Of a stretch of DNA of 64,000 nt, positions 45,077 through 54,800 are shown piece by piece. Made by a program: the position numbers and the translations under genes. Numbering within the stretch: position 1 is the stretch's first letter; the number at the start of each line of letters is the position of its first letter. A model generated the notes under the pieces. The model was not told the origin of the DNA. It was given only the letters and a program-made list of their open reading frames with translations, and did no database searches. Origin of the DNA: Rhizobium sp. Root1220 (GTDB taxonomy: Bacteria; Pseudomonadota; Alphaproteobacteria; Rhizobiales; Rhizobiaceae); contig NZ_LMDG01000003.1 of NCBI RefSeq assembly GCF_001426265.1, positions 442 to 64,441 of the forward strand, read 5' to 3'.

Positions 45077-45553
45077 ATGCTGAAGCTTTTGCTTTTTTAT
45101 GGGTCCGCGGCGGCCATCTCAGTAGCTGCGGCCAATGTCTCGAATGCAGCCGAACACGTCGAAGTCGGGACCCTGGACTGCGACGTTGCAGCAGGAGTCG
45201 GAGTAATCATTGGCACGCAGCAGGAGGCGCGTTGCACGTTCACGCCGTCGGCATCCGGTCACGTCGAGCGATACACGGCGAGAATCAACGAATTTGGAAT
45301 CGACATCGGTGAAGTCAAGGCAACTAAGTTGGCTTGGTTGGTCTATGCGCCTACCAGCCGGGACAAGGCGGCGCTTTCCGGAACATACTCTGGTGTTACG
45401 GCGGACGTTGCAGTCGGCATCGGCCTTGGTGCAAATGTTCTGATCGGCGGTCTGAATGGCACGATCTCGCTGCAGCCGATTTCGGTCAAGGCGGAGGAAG
45501 GGGTCAACATAGCGGTTGGCGTCACTTCGCTGACCCTCCAGGCGTCGAAATAG
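45077..45553 (+). CDS. DUF992 exported protein, copy 2
   Basis: A 158-residue paralog of the DUF992 protein at 33007. It shares the signal peptide followed by GTLDCDVAAGVGVIIGTQQE, RCTFTPSASGHVERYTARIN and the Gly-rich GVTADVAVGIGLGANVLIGG, and ends LTLQASK where the other ends LKLQAVD. ATG 45077 has GAGG seven bases upstream; two other ATGs (45053, 45071) are in frame but poorly spaced. It follows dps closely, so the two may be expressed together. The function is unknown. Confidence 0.85.
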   Translation: MLKLLLFYGSAAAISVAAANVSNAAEHVEVGTLDCDVAAGVGVIIGTQQEARCTFTPSASGHVERYTARINEFGIDIGEVKATKLAWLVYAPTSRDKAALSGTYSGVTADVAVGIGLGANVLIGGLNGTISLQPISVKAEEGVNIAVGVTSLTLQASK

Positions 45554-45555
45554 CT

Positions 45556-45921
45556 CTAACGCATCCTACGGGTGCGATCGAGCGCATGCGTAGGTTCTAG
45601 TCGGTTGCCGGACAGCCTGAGTAAGCGCCCGCCCCACTCCTTGGAAGCAGTCCAAAGGCACGCCTGCCATAGAAGGATAGACGCATAGTCGACGTGAGCG
45701 AGATTGATCGTGTGCAAAGCTTCCGGAAAAGGGCTGCGTGGCCCCGGTGTGAACAGTTTCACTCGAGCATCATCGGCCAATCGGTCGCGCCCTACGGCTA
45801 CACGGTCGATTAGTTCGTCAGCAAACGCAGCAATACTTCCTGCAGCACGGTGCAGGCTCGATGGCGGTCGCCATGAGGCGGAGGTTCCTCGTGGAAAGCT
45901 GATTGCCCGGGCAGTCCTTCA
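45556..45921 (-). pseudogene. unidentified gene remnant
   Basis: The minus frame is open from 45921 to a stop at 45556 and reads convincingly as protein (IAAFADELIDRVAVGRDRLA, KLFTPGPRSPFPEALHTINL, ASILLWQACLWTASKEWGG). It begins after two stops and has no ATG, only a TTG at 45780. I infer the 3' part of a decayed gene of unknown family. The plus-strand ORF that overlaps it is its shadow. Confidence 0.35.
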
Positions 45922-46040
45922 TCATGACGATCTCCGACGCGTTCTATTCACGGGCACGGTCGTCACTGCTGCTATTGTTCGATGGTTCGGACCCGCCGCG
46001 ATCAGACGCGACGACGCTGCAATGGAGAGAGGAGAGTCAA

Positions 46041-46409
46041 ATGTCGCTGCAAATAAAGCGCATCTACGAGCCACCGAGCCCCTTCGACGGCGACAGGATT
46101 TTGGTCGACCGGCTTTGGCCGCGCGGAGTGTCTAAGAAAGGCGCGCGCCTCGACTCCTGGCTGAAGGACGTGGCCCCGACTCCTGAGCTACGAGAGTGGT
46201 TCGATCACAGGCCCGACCGGTGGGAAGAGTTCGAAAAACGATATCGTGCCGAACTGGTGCACAATCCTGCGTTCGCCGATCTTTGCAGATTTGTCGCAGG
46301 ACACTCCGTCACTTTGCTCTACGGAGCCAAGGACAACAAACACAACCACGCATTGGTGCTCGCGGATGCGATAGCTGCCACCCTCAAGACCTCTATACTG
46401 CATCCGTAG
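46041..46409 (+). CDS. DUF488 family protein (short form, YeaO-like)
   Basis: A 122-residue soluble protein of the YeaO-like DUF488 group. The pattern reads KRIYEPPSPFDGDRILVDRL, WPRGVSKKGARLDSWLKDVA, then PTPELREWFDHRPDRWEEFE and TLLYGAKDNKHNHALVLADA. ATG 46041 has GGAGAGT immediately upstream; the longer ORF to 45903 is a low-quality extension. Function is unknown, although the family is linked to uncharacterised redox or stress regulons. A second DUF488 protein of the long form lies at 47594. Confidence 0.88.
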   Translation: MSLQIKRIYEPPSPFDGDRILVDRLWPRGVSKKGARLDSWLKDVAPTPELREWFDHRPDRWEEFEKRYRAELVHNPAFADLCRFVAGHSVTLLYGAKDNKHNHALVLADAIAATLKTSILHP

Positions 46410-46769
46410 TTGCGTCGGACCGACTGCCTACGAACACGGCGACGGATCTATAACACCAGTCGCGGCTTTGTTGCCCCATTTGGAACCCTCCAGACGCCGT
46501 TGTCTCATTATCCCTTGCGGACGTACGAGGCCGGCGCATGACGTTTGATTATACAGGCCCAAAAAAATACCTGCGATGCCATCACGGCTTTCATGGAGCC
46601 TGCAAAGGTGCGTTTCCATCATTACACCTTCGTGTCACCCCCATGAGTCCTTGATCGAATTTCGCTCTTTGTGACTACGGCTTACCAATAGTGCAAGCAG
46701 GCGATCCAGACGGCGTCGATGACGATCCTCCGCCTGCGAAGTAAACGATCATCAACGAAGGATAAGCCG
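46410..46769. other. intergenic stretch, nothing recognised
   Basis: About 360 bases with no supportable gene. A GGAAC near 46481 lacks TT at the EcfG spacing. CGAAGGATAAG at 46756-46766 is the ribosome binding site of the HupE/UreJ gene. Confidence 0.3.
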
Positions 46770-47363
46770 ATGTCGAAGTTTTCAAAATTGACGACCGCTC
46801 TCGTGGCGTTTGCGCTCGTCCCCTCTCTGGCTCTCGCCCACACAGGTGTGGAAGCGACTAGCGGTCTCCTCCACGGCTTCGTCCACCCGATCTCGGGCAT
46901 CGATCATGTGGTAGCGATGATAATGGTCGGGGTGTACGCCTACCAGTTGGGTGGGCGCGCGAAGCTGCTGCTTCCCACCACCTTCGTCCTTGCCATGGCG
47001 TTTGGAGGGCTGCTCGGTATCTCGGGCATTCGGTTGCCCTTTGTCGAAACCGGAATTGCGCTCTCCGTCGTGACCGTTGGAGCCGTCGTAGCGCTCGGCG
47101 TTAGCGCGCCGACCGCGGTGATTGCTGGCATCACTGGGATGTTCGCTGTATGCCATGGTTACGCCCATGGCGCAGAAATGCCGGGTTACGCTGCGGGCGG
47201 GACATACGCAATAGGCTTCCTGCTGGCAACTGCACTCCTACATTTAACAGGCATGGCGTTCGGCGCTTCGTCGGAAAGGATGTTGGCTGGCGGAAGCGCC
47301 GCACGTTCCTCTGGGGGCCTCGCTGCTTGCGCAGGCGTAGCGCTGCTTGCTGGTCTCATTTGA
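46770..47363 (+). CDS. HupE/UreJ family membrane protein (Ni/Co transporter type)
   Basis: A 197-residue protein with six hydrophobic helices, of the HupE/UreJ family, whose members carry nickel or cobalt to metalloenzymes. A signal-like N-terminus (FALVPSLALAHTG) is followed by the diagnostic HPISGIDHVVAMIMVGVYAY, then CHGYAHGAEMP, both with metal-binding histidines, and a final GLAACAGVALLAGL helix. ATG 46770 follows GAAGGATAAG. No urease or hydrogenase gene is in view, so the metal's user is unknown. It lies 25 nt ahead of the DUF2945 gene, which fits an operon. Confidence 0.9.
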   Translation: MSKFSKLTTALVAFALVPSLALAHTGVEATSGLLHGFVHPISGIDHVVAMIMVGVYAYQLGGRAKLLLPTTFVLAMAFGGLLGISGIRLPFVETGIALSVVTVGAVVALGVSAPTAVIAGITGMFAVCHGYAHGAEMPGYAAGGTYAIGFLLATALLHLTGMAFGASSERMLAGGSAARSSGGLAACAGVALLAGLI

Positions 47364-47387
47364 GCACAACAATTGCGAGGTTCCAAA

Positions 47388-47597
47388 ATGCCGAAATATA
47401 GAATTGGAGACGATGTAACGTGGAATTCTGAGGCAGGCCATGTCAGTGGCACGATCATCAAAGTCCATGTGAATGACTTTGCCTTCAAAGGCTACAACCA
47501 TCACGCCACGCCCGACGAGCCTCAATATGAGATCAAGAGCAGCCGTACTGATCACGTGGCCGCCCACAAGGAAAACGCGCTGTTCAGAAAGGGGTGA
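47388..47597 (+). CDS. DUF2945/HVA1-type TUDOR-like small protein
   Basis: A 69-residue protein of the DUF2945 family. Its short beta-barrel reads MPKYRIGDDVTWNSEAGHVS, then GTIIKVHVNDFAFKGYNHHA and DEPQYEIKSSRTDHVAAHKE. The family is named for a fungal hypervirulence-associated protein, but the bacterial role is unknown. The start has GCGAGG upstream. The stop codon overlaps the GTG start of the next gene (GTGA), showing translational coupling with the DUF488 protein. Confidence 0.85.
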   Translation: MPKYRIGDDVTWNSEAGHVSGTIIKVHVNDFAFKGYNHHATPDEPQYEIKSSRTDHVAAHKENALFRKG

Positions 47598-48175
47598 CGG
47601 TGGGCTTCTTTACGGTCGGCCATTCGAACCGGTCTCTCGACGAGTTCATCGATATTCTGGAGGGTGCGGGCATCGATCTAGTGATCGACGTCAGAGCCTT
47701 CCCTCGCTCCCGTGAGAACCCATCGTTCAATATAGACACCTTGCCTGACAGCCTTGCCGCCGCGGGAATATCCTACGAGCATTGCCGAGATCTGGGCGGC
47801 CGCCGCGGCCGCCAGCCTGATGTTCCCAAAGAGCTCAATTCGTTTTGGCGAAATGAGAGTTTCCATAACTACGCAGACTACGCCCTGTCGGGACCCTTCC
47901 GGGATGCCTTGGGGGAGATCACAGGCGACGGCGTGTCCTCAGATATCGCCCTCATGTGCTCGGAAGCCGCGTGGTGGCGGTGCCATCGCCGCATAATATC
48001 CGATTATCTCGTTCTCGGTGGTTTCGAAGTCCAGCACCTGATGGCACCCAACCGTTCGGTAGCCGCGGTGGCCACACCTGGAGCGGTTTTTACAAGCGAA
48101 GGAAACGTAATCTATCCCGCGGAGCCGACTGGCGGCACGGCAGCCACGGGCGATCGCGATGCGGGTTGCTGCTAG
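47594..48175 (+). CDS. DUF488 family protein (long form)
   Basis: A 193-residue soluble protein of the long DUF488 group. It carries the signature FFTVGHSNRSLDEFIDILEG, VIDVRAFPRSRENPSFN, then the central DLGGRRGRQPDVPKELNSFW and the Cys-containing LMCSEAAWWRCHRRIISDYL. GTG 47594 overlaps the previous stop by GTGA. The shorter DUF488 at 46041 is only distantly similar. The two may participate in one pathway, yet no reaction is established for either. Confidence 0.9.
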   Translation: MTVGFFTVGHSNRSLDEFIDILEGAGIDLVIDVRAFPRSRENPSFNIDTLPDSLAAAGISYEHCRDLGGRRGRQPDVPKELNSFWRNESFHNYADYALSGPFRDALGEITGDGVSSDIALMCSEAAWWRCHRRIISDYLVLGGFEVQHLMAPNRSVAAVATPGAVFTSEGNVIYPAEPTGGTAATGDRDAGCC

Positions 48176-48279
48176 ATCGCCTCAAAATTCCAGACGTCCG
48201 CGCGGCGGAGCAATATTGTCCGAAGGTCGAATGCTTCTAGGCTCACGTCTAATATTAGTAAAAAGGCGCGACCAGTAGA

Positions 48280-49407
48280 ATGAGCCAAGAAGCGCGGATC
48301 AAGATCATGGCCAGAGGCCATGCACTGAGCGCTTCCCAAAACCTTCATCCACTACTGACCGGGAGCAACGATGTGTCTCACCATTTAGATTCGCCTCTAG
48401 CACGCCAGGACATTCGCCTCGATATCACCGATCTATACGTGTTCAGGGGACAAATCGGTACGGTCTTTGCGATCAATGTCTGCCATTCTATTTTTGGTCC
48501 CATCCCGACGCCTGGATTTCACCCTGAAGGCATGTACGAGTTCAAGATTGATCTTAACGGCGACGCGGTCGAAGACATTACTTACCGCATGACCTTTGAG
48601 GATCGGGACGAGCAGGGAAAACAGCGGTTCGTTCTCCGTCGAATAATCGGAGGCGCAGCTATCAACCCAAGCGAAGTCGGCGACGTGATTGTCGAGGGCG
48701 AGACAGACAAGGAATGCAAGACATCGACAGGCACAAGGGTTTGGGCGGGCAGGGCGGGTGACCCGTTCTGGATAGACCCCGATGTACTCCACGCCGTCGG
48801 CCACGCCTTTGAAGATGGCACGACGATCAACCTAAAGCAGTGGACACCCGAAGCAGCGAAGAACCTGTTCGCAGGACAGACCGTCTTTTCGATTGTGCTC
48901 GAGGTTCCCGACGAGGAGCTGCGCGGAAATATCGGGGGCAACGATCGGCTCGGCATTTGGGCAGTCGCAACACTCGCTACCGACGCGGGCGGTTGGCGCT
49001 CGATCAACCGCATAGGCCTGCCAATGATCCACCCGTTGTTCACGCAGTTTAATGGCGACCTTGGCGACCGCTTGAACGCCGGTCGCCCTGTCGACGACTT
49101 CGCCGTCCACGGCGCAGCGGTCGTCAAAGCCATCTCGGGAGTTGTCGCCGCCTACGGAACTGCGGAGGATCCACAGGTCTATGCGGAGCGACTTGCGCAC
49201 AGACTGTTTCCCAATATCCTGCCTTACACGGTAGGGACTGAGGCTAACTTCGGGTTCTCTGAGTGGAATGGTCGATCGCTCACTGACAACGTCTCGGATG
49301 TGATGTTCTCGTTTGCCGCGAACACACCAGTTGGTCTGGGCATAGGCAAGGAATCAGTCAGCTCGAAGCCCTCGAAGACGTTTCCATACGTTCCGTCCAC
49401 GCCGTGA
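48280..49407 (+). CDS. DUF4331 family protein
   Basis: A 375-residue protein matching the DUF4331 pattern: SHHLDSPLARQDIRLDITDL and YVFRGQIGTVFAINVCHS at the N-terminus, later FEDRDEQGKQRFVLRRII, then FSIVLEVPDEELRGNIGGND and GLPMIHPLFTQFNGDLGDRL. No signal peptide or membrane helix is evident. The family is often found near exported or stress proteins but has no known function. ATG 48280 gives a 25-residue leader; ATG 48310 is another candidate. A Gly/Ala-rich interior is consistent with a beta-sandwich fold. Confidence 0.85.
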   Translation: MSQEARIKIMARGHALSASQNLHPLLTGSNDVSHHLDSPLARQDIRLDITDLYVFRGQIGTVFAINVCHSIFGPIPTPGFHPEGMYEFKIDLNGDAVEDITYRMTFEDRDEQGKQRFVLRRIIGGAAINPSEVGDVIVEGETDKECKTSTGTRVWAGRAGDPFWIDPDVLHAVGHAFEDGTTINLKQWTPEAAKNLFAGQTVFSIVLEVPDEELRGNIGGNDRLGIWAVATLATDAGGWRSINRIGLPMIHPLFTQFNGDLGDRLNAGRPVDDFAVHGAAVVKAISGVVAAYGTAEDPQVYAERLAHRLFPNILPYTVGTEANFGFSEWNGRSLTDNVSDVMFSFAANTPVGLGIGKESVSSKPSKTFPYVPSTP

Positions 49408-49798
49408 TCGCAGCGAGGCTTCTAACGCGTAGCCGCCTGGCAACACCGTCTCGCGCTTTCTTGTGGCGCGGGAACGGGTCGTTCGGGACGATAGTCGCAG
49501 GCCTTCAGAAGCGTTCTGAACATTGACCTTATCCGGCTGTGCCGGGGAAAGGTTTTGCCCCTGCGTGCGTCTTCACGATCTGGAAGGTATCCAATCCGGA
49601 CATAGCATTCGCGGAATTGCCGCCGAATAAGTCTTGCCCGTACGGAAATGCTGACGCCGCACGGAATTCGGAACGCAACATGCCGCGTGACAGTGACCTC
49701 TATGCGCCAATCGATTTTGCAAGCCATATACACGGCTAATGAACTACTCGGTCGTTCCAGTTTCCACTACTGTCCCTATCCCGTTTGCCCGCAGGCGG
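49408..49798. other. stretch without a supportable gene
   Basis: About 390 bases after the DUF4331 gene. The longest frames (49422-49733 minus, 49539-49739 plus) have no motif or good start. Nothing recognised. Confidence 0.3.
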
Positions 49799-50137
49799 TC
49801 ATTTAATGAATTCGAACCAGCGAGATAAAGTGTACTTTCGCGAGGACGTTGCATTCAGCATCTGCAGCTTCGAACGCCACGTCGTGGAGGGGTTCGTCCA
49901 GCTCAAGCATCTCGGCAACCACGTTGCCTTTGAGCATCTCACGGCTTTTCTAGCGGGCGTCAATCGAGCAGTCAGATCGATCCCGATAACAGTCACCTCT
50001 TCAACGTCTGAGGGACTCGCGATTAGAGCGCCTGAAAAGTCCTGCAATTCCTCACAGAACTGACGAAATTCATTAACAGTTGTCGGATGATCCATGCGCC
50101 ATTCCGCGGCAGCTGAAAAATGCCGTTGCTGGATCAC
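49799..50137 (-). pseudogene. decayed small gene of unknown family
   Basis: The minus frame starting at MDHPTTVNEFRQFCEELQDF reads well to about 49950 (SPSDVEEVTVIGIDLTARL). A second minus frame then reads well to 49806 (LKGNVVAEMLELDEPLHDVA, AECNVLAKVHFISLVRIH). The switch suggests a frameshift in one original gene. The plus strand also has an open frame (49785-50063) with good third-position GC, so the strand is not certain. The 23-nt repeat shared with 18409 lies inside. No family is recognised. Confidence 0.35.
49881..49903. repeat. 23-nt repeat, copy 2 (first copy at 18409-18431)
   Basis: Identical over 23 bases to 18409-18431. The flanks are also partly similar. It probably marks two diverged copies of one small coding region. 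Confidence 0.6.
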
Positions 50138-50268
50138 TTGTCACGAAGATGGTCATTGTGAAGCTGGTTTTCGACGGGTCGAAGAGCTTGGGACCGGTCC
50201 AGCGGTCAGCCGGCATCGGCGTATGACGTCTGCTCAGCGCCATGGTGGCTCTTACGGAGGAGAGGCAG

Positions 50269-50400
50269 ATGACAGAAGTCCACTTTTTGGCGGCCGACCG
50301 TGCGAAGGGAGCCACCAGGTCTGCGCAATGGAGAATGAAGCGAGTAGCAGCATGGGCTCGGTCGAATTGTTTCTGCTTAAAAAGGCCAGAAGGCAAGTAG
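50269..50400 (+). CDS. possible 43-residue basic protein
   Basis: A short frame from ATG 50269 to TAG 50400 follows GGAGGAGAGGC, a strong ribosome binding site at good spacing. It reads MTEVHFLAADRAKGATRSAQ, then WRMKRVAAWARSNCFCLKR. It is basic, with a Trp/Arg-rich centre. I do not recognise it. The ribosome binding site is the main support. Confidence 0.4.
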   Translation: MTEVHFLAADRAKGATRSAQWRMKRVAAWARSNCFCLKRPEGK

Positions 50401-50635
50401 GTCGCTGGGAACCCGGACTTTCAAAGCTGTGAGTAAGAGGCACCACTGTCGGTGCACAGCCAGTAGTACGTTGAGGGTTTGGGACCCGTATAATAGCCTA
50501 AAACGCCGATACACTTTGCCTACAAGCACGACCTAGCTGGTATCTGCGCGCATCTCTTCCACACGTAGGGATAGATGCCAAATTGCCCCCCCTCATTTTA
50601 TTATCTCCGCAAGTATTCCATTTACGGAGGTAGCA
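50401..50635. other. intergenic stretch before the RND efflux operon
   Basis: No gene is visible. The stretch should hold the promoter of the efflux pair, which ends in TTTACGGAGGTAGC just before the ATG. No repressor gene stands next to the pump, which is unusual. Confidence 0.35.
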
Positions 50636-51814
50636 ATGCTCGAACCCGCGAGGAGAATTGCTTGGCGCAGGGTGATATGGCCCATTTGCGTTGCGTCGAT
50701 CTGCGGCATCATGGCATTGGCATGGTTCGCCGATGCACGGCGTGGTGAAGAAGCTCAGGCTACAGAGGCTGCCCCTGCGACACCAGTCGAGGTGGCGAGG
50801 CCAGTTATTGGCGACATTCCTGTTTATCTAGTCGGTCTCGGGTCAGTACAGGCTTTCAACACTATCACCGCCATGACGCGCGTCGACGGAGAACTCCAAA
50901 GCGTCCACTTCACGGAGGGACAATTCGTCAAGAGGGGTGATCTACTGGCGGTGGTGGACCCCGCGCCGTATCAAGCCGCACTCGATCAAGCGGAGGCAAA
51001 GATCCAACAGGATGAGGCGGATCTTGCTAACGCCAAGTTTCTTCTTGGCAAAGACCAAAAACTGACGACGCAGGGTATCACCACGCAGGATGCGCTGGAG
51101 ACCCAGCAGAGCCTCGTGAACCAGCTGACCGCACAGTTGGCTCAGGACAAAGCGGCGAAAATGGGCGCGGAAGTCGCGCTCGGATACACGCAAATCTTGT
51201 CACCCATCGATGGACGTACGGGCATCCGCCTGGTCGACGCGGGGAATCAGGTCCACACCACCGACACAACGGGGATAGTTGTCATTACTCAGACACAGCC
51301 GATTTCCGTTATGTCCACGTTGCAAGAGGGGGATTTGGGTTCGGTTCGTGCGGCGATTGCGCATGGCACGGTGGAGGTCGTTGCTTTGAGCAGCGATCAG
51401 TCGACAACGATCGCGACCGGCACGCTCTCCCTGATTGACAATGAAATTGAACAATCCTCAGGCACGATACGGCTCAAATCCAAATTTCAGAACGCCGACA
51501 ACGCGCTTTGGCCTGGCCAATTCGTGACGCTCAAGCTCCGATCTCAAACGATTCCCAACGCGCTGACCGTCCCCTCGGCCGCACTCCAACGAGGCACTGT
51601 CGGCTTCTTCGTCTACGTCGTAAAGCCGGACAACACTGTCTCGGTCAGGACTGTCACGCCCGGTCCAATCGCAGACGGAAAGACCGTGATCACTGATGGA
51701 TTAGCGGCATCTGACATCGTCGTGACGGAGGGGCAATACCGATTGCAAGAGGGTACCAAGGTTTCGTTTACGCAGGCTCCGTCAAGCTTAAACGCGGTCC
51801 CGGAGGCCAAATGA
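50636..51814 (+). CDS. RND efflux periplasmic adaptor (membrane fusion protein, MdtA-like)
   Basis: A 392-residue adaptor that links an inner-membrane RND pump to an outer-membrane channel. An N-terminal signal-anchor (VIWPICVASICGIMALAWFA) is followed by the barrel/lipoyl part (GDIPVYLVGLGSVQAFNT, then VKRGDLLAVVDPAPYQAALD). A coiled-coil hairpin (AEAKIQQDEADLANAKFLLG) and GYTQILSPIDGRTGIRLVDA come next. Beta strands up to VVTEGQYRLQEGTKVSF close the protein. The start has GGAGG. It ends 3 nt before the pump gene, so they are one operon. The substrate is unknown. Confidence 0.93.
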   Translation: MLEPARRIAWRRVIWPICVASICGIMALAWFADARRGEEAQATEAAPATPVEVARPVIGDIPVYLVGLGSVQAFNTITAMTRVDGELQSVHFTEGQFVKRGDLLAVVDPAPYQAALDQAEAKIQQDEADLANAKFLLGKDQKLTTQGITTQDALETQQSLVNQLTAQLAQDKAAKMGAEVALGYTQILSPIDGRTGIRLVDAGNQVHTTDTTGIVVITQTQPISVMSTLQEGDLGSVRAAIAHGTVEVVALSSDQSTTIATGTLSLIDNEIEQSSGTIRLKSKFQNADNALWPGQFVTLKLRSQTIPNALTVPSAALQRGTVGFFVYVVKPDNTVSVRTVTPGPIADGKTVITDGLAASDIVVTEGQYRLQEGTKVSFTQAPSSLNAVPEAK

Positions 51815-51817
51815 GCG

Positions 51818-54800
51818 ATGTCAATATCCGCTTGGTTCATCCAGAGACCCATCGCAAGTTCACTCTTCATGGTCGGGCTCCTCGCAGCCGGCGCGGCCGC
51901 ATACCCCCTTCTGCCTGTTGCGCCCTTGCCACAGGTGGATTTTCCCACGATCCAGATTTCGACGCAGCTCCCCGGCGCAGACCCGAAAACGATCGCCTCC
52001 TCCGTTACACAGCCACTGGAACGACAGTTCGGTCAAATTCCCGGCATCACACAGATGACGTCTACCAGCACGCTCGGGAATAGTTCAATCACTTTGCAGT
52101 TCGAGCTCGCACGAGGTGTGGATAGCGCCGCACAGGATGTTCAGACCGCGATCAACGCCGCGGGTGGGCAATTGCCGACAAACCTGCCATCACCACCCAC
52201 GTATCGAAAGGTCAATCCTGCAGATCCTCCAATTATGGTACTCGCCCTGACATCCGACAGTTTGCCGCTTACGCAGGTGGATGATTTCGCCGAGAATGTC
52301 CTTGCTCAGCACATCAGCCAGTTGAGCGGTGTTTCACAAGTTTTGATTTTTGGTCAGCAGAAGCCCGCAGTGCGTATTCAGATCGATACTCAAAAGATCG
52401 CAGAGCTCGAGCTGGGGCTTGAGGATGTACGCAGCGCACTGATTACACTTACCGCAGACGCACCAAAAGGTAGCATCCAAGGCGATGAGAGGACATACAC
52501 AATCTATGATAACGACCAGATTCTGGAAGCCGGTCCGTGGAACGATGCCATTGTAGCGTACAAGAAGGGCGCGCCCGTACGCGTTCGAGACATTGGTCAA
52601 GCAATTAGCGCCGCTGAGAATACCCAGCTCGCTGCGTGGTCGAATGGAAAGCCCGCCATCCTCCTCCCGATTTTCAAGCTGCCAGGCGCGAACGTCATCG
52701 CCACCGTCGACCAGATTAAGGCGGAGTTGCCGAAACTCCAGGCGTTAGCCCCGACCGCGATCCATCTTGCAATCTTGAGCGACCGTACGGTCACGATCCG
52801 CGCGTCAGTCCTCGACGTTGAAAAAACTCTGATGATAACGATTGCCCTAGTGGTGGCTGTGATCTTCATCTTTCTTCGGAGCTTCTGGGCAACGGTCATC
52901 CCTAGTGCCACGGTGCCCCTGGCGCTCATGTCAACGCTTGCCCTGATGTATGTGGCTGGCTTCAGTTTGGATAACCTCTCGCTTATGGGTTTAAGTATTG
53001 CGGTCGGATTCGTTGTCGACGATGCGATCGTTATGATCGAGAATATCCAGCGACACATGGAGATGGGGAAGTCACCGTATCAGGCTGCGCTTGATGGTGC
53101 GACGGAGATCGGCTTCACCATCATATCCATTAGCATTTCACTTGTTGCAGTTTTCATTCCGCTATTGCTAATGGGCGGCATCGTTGGCGAACTTTTCCGA
53201 GAATTCGCCATCACGGTCACAATGACAATTGTGGTGTCTGCGGTTATCTCCCTGACGATCACCCCGATGATGAGTTCACGTTTTCTGAAAGCTGACACGG
53301 CGGCCACCCACGGAAAACTATACATGTTTTTCGAGCGGTGCTTCGATGGCCTGTTGTCGGGCTACAGGCGCACGCTTGACGTCGCGCTCCGTTACCACAG
53401 GGTCACGTTCGTGGTTTTCCTGACGTCGCTCGTGGCCACCGCCTACGTTTTTGTTAAAATACCAAAGGGCTTTTTTCCAACCCAGGACACAGGTCTAATC
53501 ACCGGCGTCCTCGAAGCCTCTCAAGACATTTCATTCAAGAAAATGTCAGGGCTCCAGCTCGAGGCCGCTAAAATTGTCCAAAGTGATCCGGGCGTTGCAA
53601 GCATCGGAATGCAGGTAGGGGCTGGAGCCGGATCCACGGTCAACCTGAGCCGCATGTTCATCACGCTGAAACCTCTCGACGAAAGAGATGCATCCGCCAC
53701 AGGGATCATCGAGAGGCTGCGTCCGAAGCTGGTCAAGCTCGAGGGCGCGCAGCTATTCCTTCAGGCCGCGCAGGACATAAATGTAGGCGGGAGAAGCTCC
53801 GTGACCCAGTTCCAGTACACCCTTCAAGACGGCAATTCGGCCGAACTAAATGCGTGGGCGGCTACGCTCCTCGCGAAATTCAAGACGCTGCCCGAGCTAG
53901 CGGATGTGGCAACCGATCAACAGAACGGAGGCACCACGGTTACCTTGCAGATCGATCGAGACCAGGCTTCCCGTTTCGGCATCGCGCCGCAGGTGATCGA
54001 TAGCACGCTGGACGATGCTTTCGGCCAAAGGCAGGTCATGCAGTATTTCACTGATCTCAACAGCTATCATGTCGTCCTTGAGGTCGCTCCCATGTATCAA
54101 CACTCGCCGTCAGCTATCAACGGCCTTTATATAAAGTCACCTTTGACGGGCGAGCAGGTGCCGTTGAATCTGTTGGTGAAGCAAACTACACAACCTGTTG
54201 CGCCACTTGCCGTAAATCACCAGAGCCAGTTTCCATCTGCAACGCTCTCGTTCAATCTCTCCAAGGGTACTGCACTCAGCCAGGCCGTTGCTGCCATTTT
54301 GCAGGCCGAGGGCGAAATGGACAAGCCGGCGACACTGATCGGTACGTTTCAGGGCAACGCTCAGGCCTATCAATCCTCGCTCGCGACCGAGCCCCTCTTG
54401 GTGCTTGCAGCGATCGTTGTGATCTATCTCATTCTCGGGGCCCTGTATGAGAGCTACTTTCACCCGTTGACAATATTGTCGACCCTTCCGTCGGCCGGAT
54501 TGGGCGCGCTGACGATGCTTTGGCTATTTGGCTTCGACTTCACGGTGATAGCTCTGATTGGTGTTGTCTTGCTGATAGGCATCGTAAAGAAGAACGGTAT
54601 CATGATCGTCGATTTTGCAATCGAGGCACAGCGCCGGTCCGGCCTATCTCCTGAAGAAGCCATCCGTCAGGCATGCCTACTCCGCTTCCGCCCGATTATC
54701 ATGACCACGGCTGCGGCCCTTCTCGGTGGGGTACCACTTATGCTCGGTCATGGAACCGGTTCCGAGCTACGTCAGCCACTCGGCTACGCTATCGTCGGTG

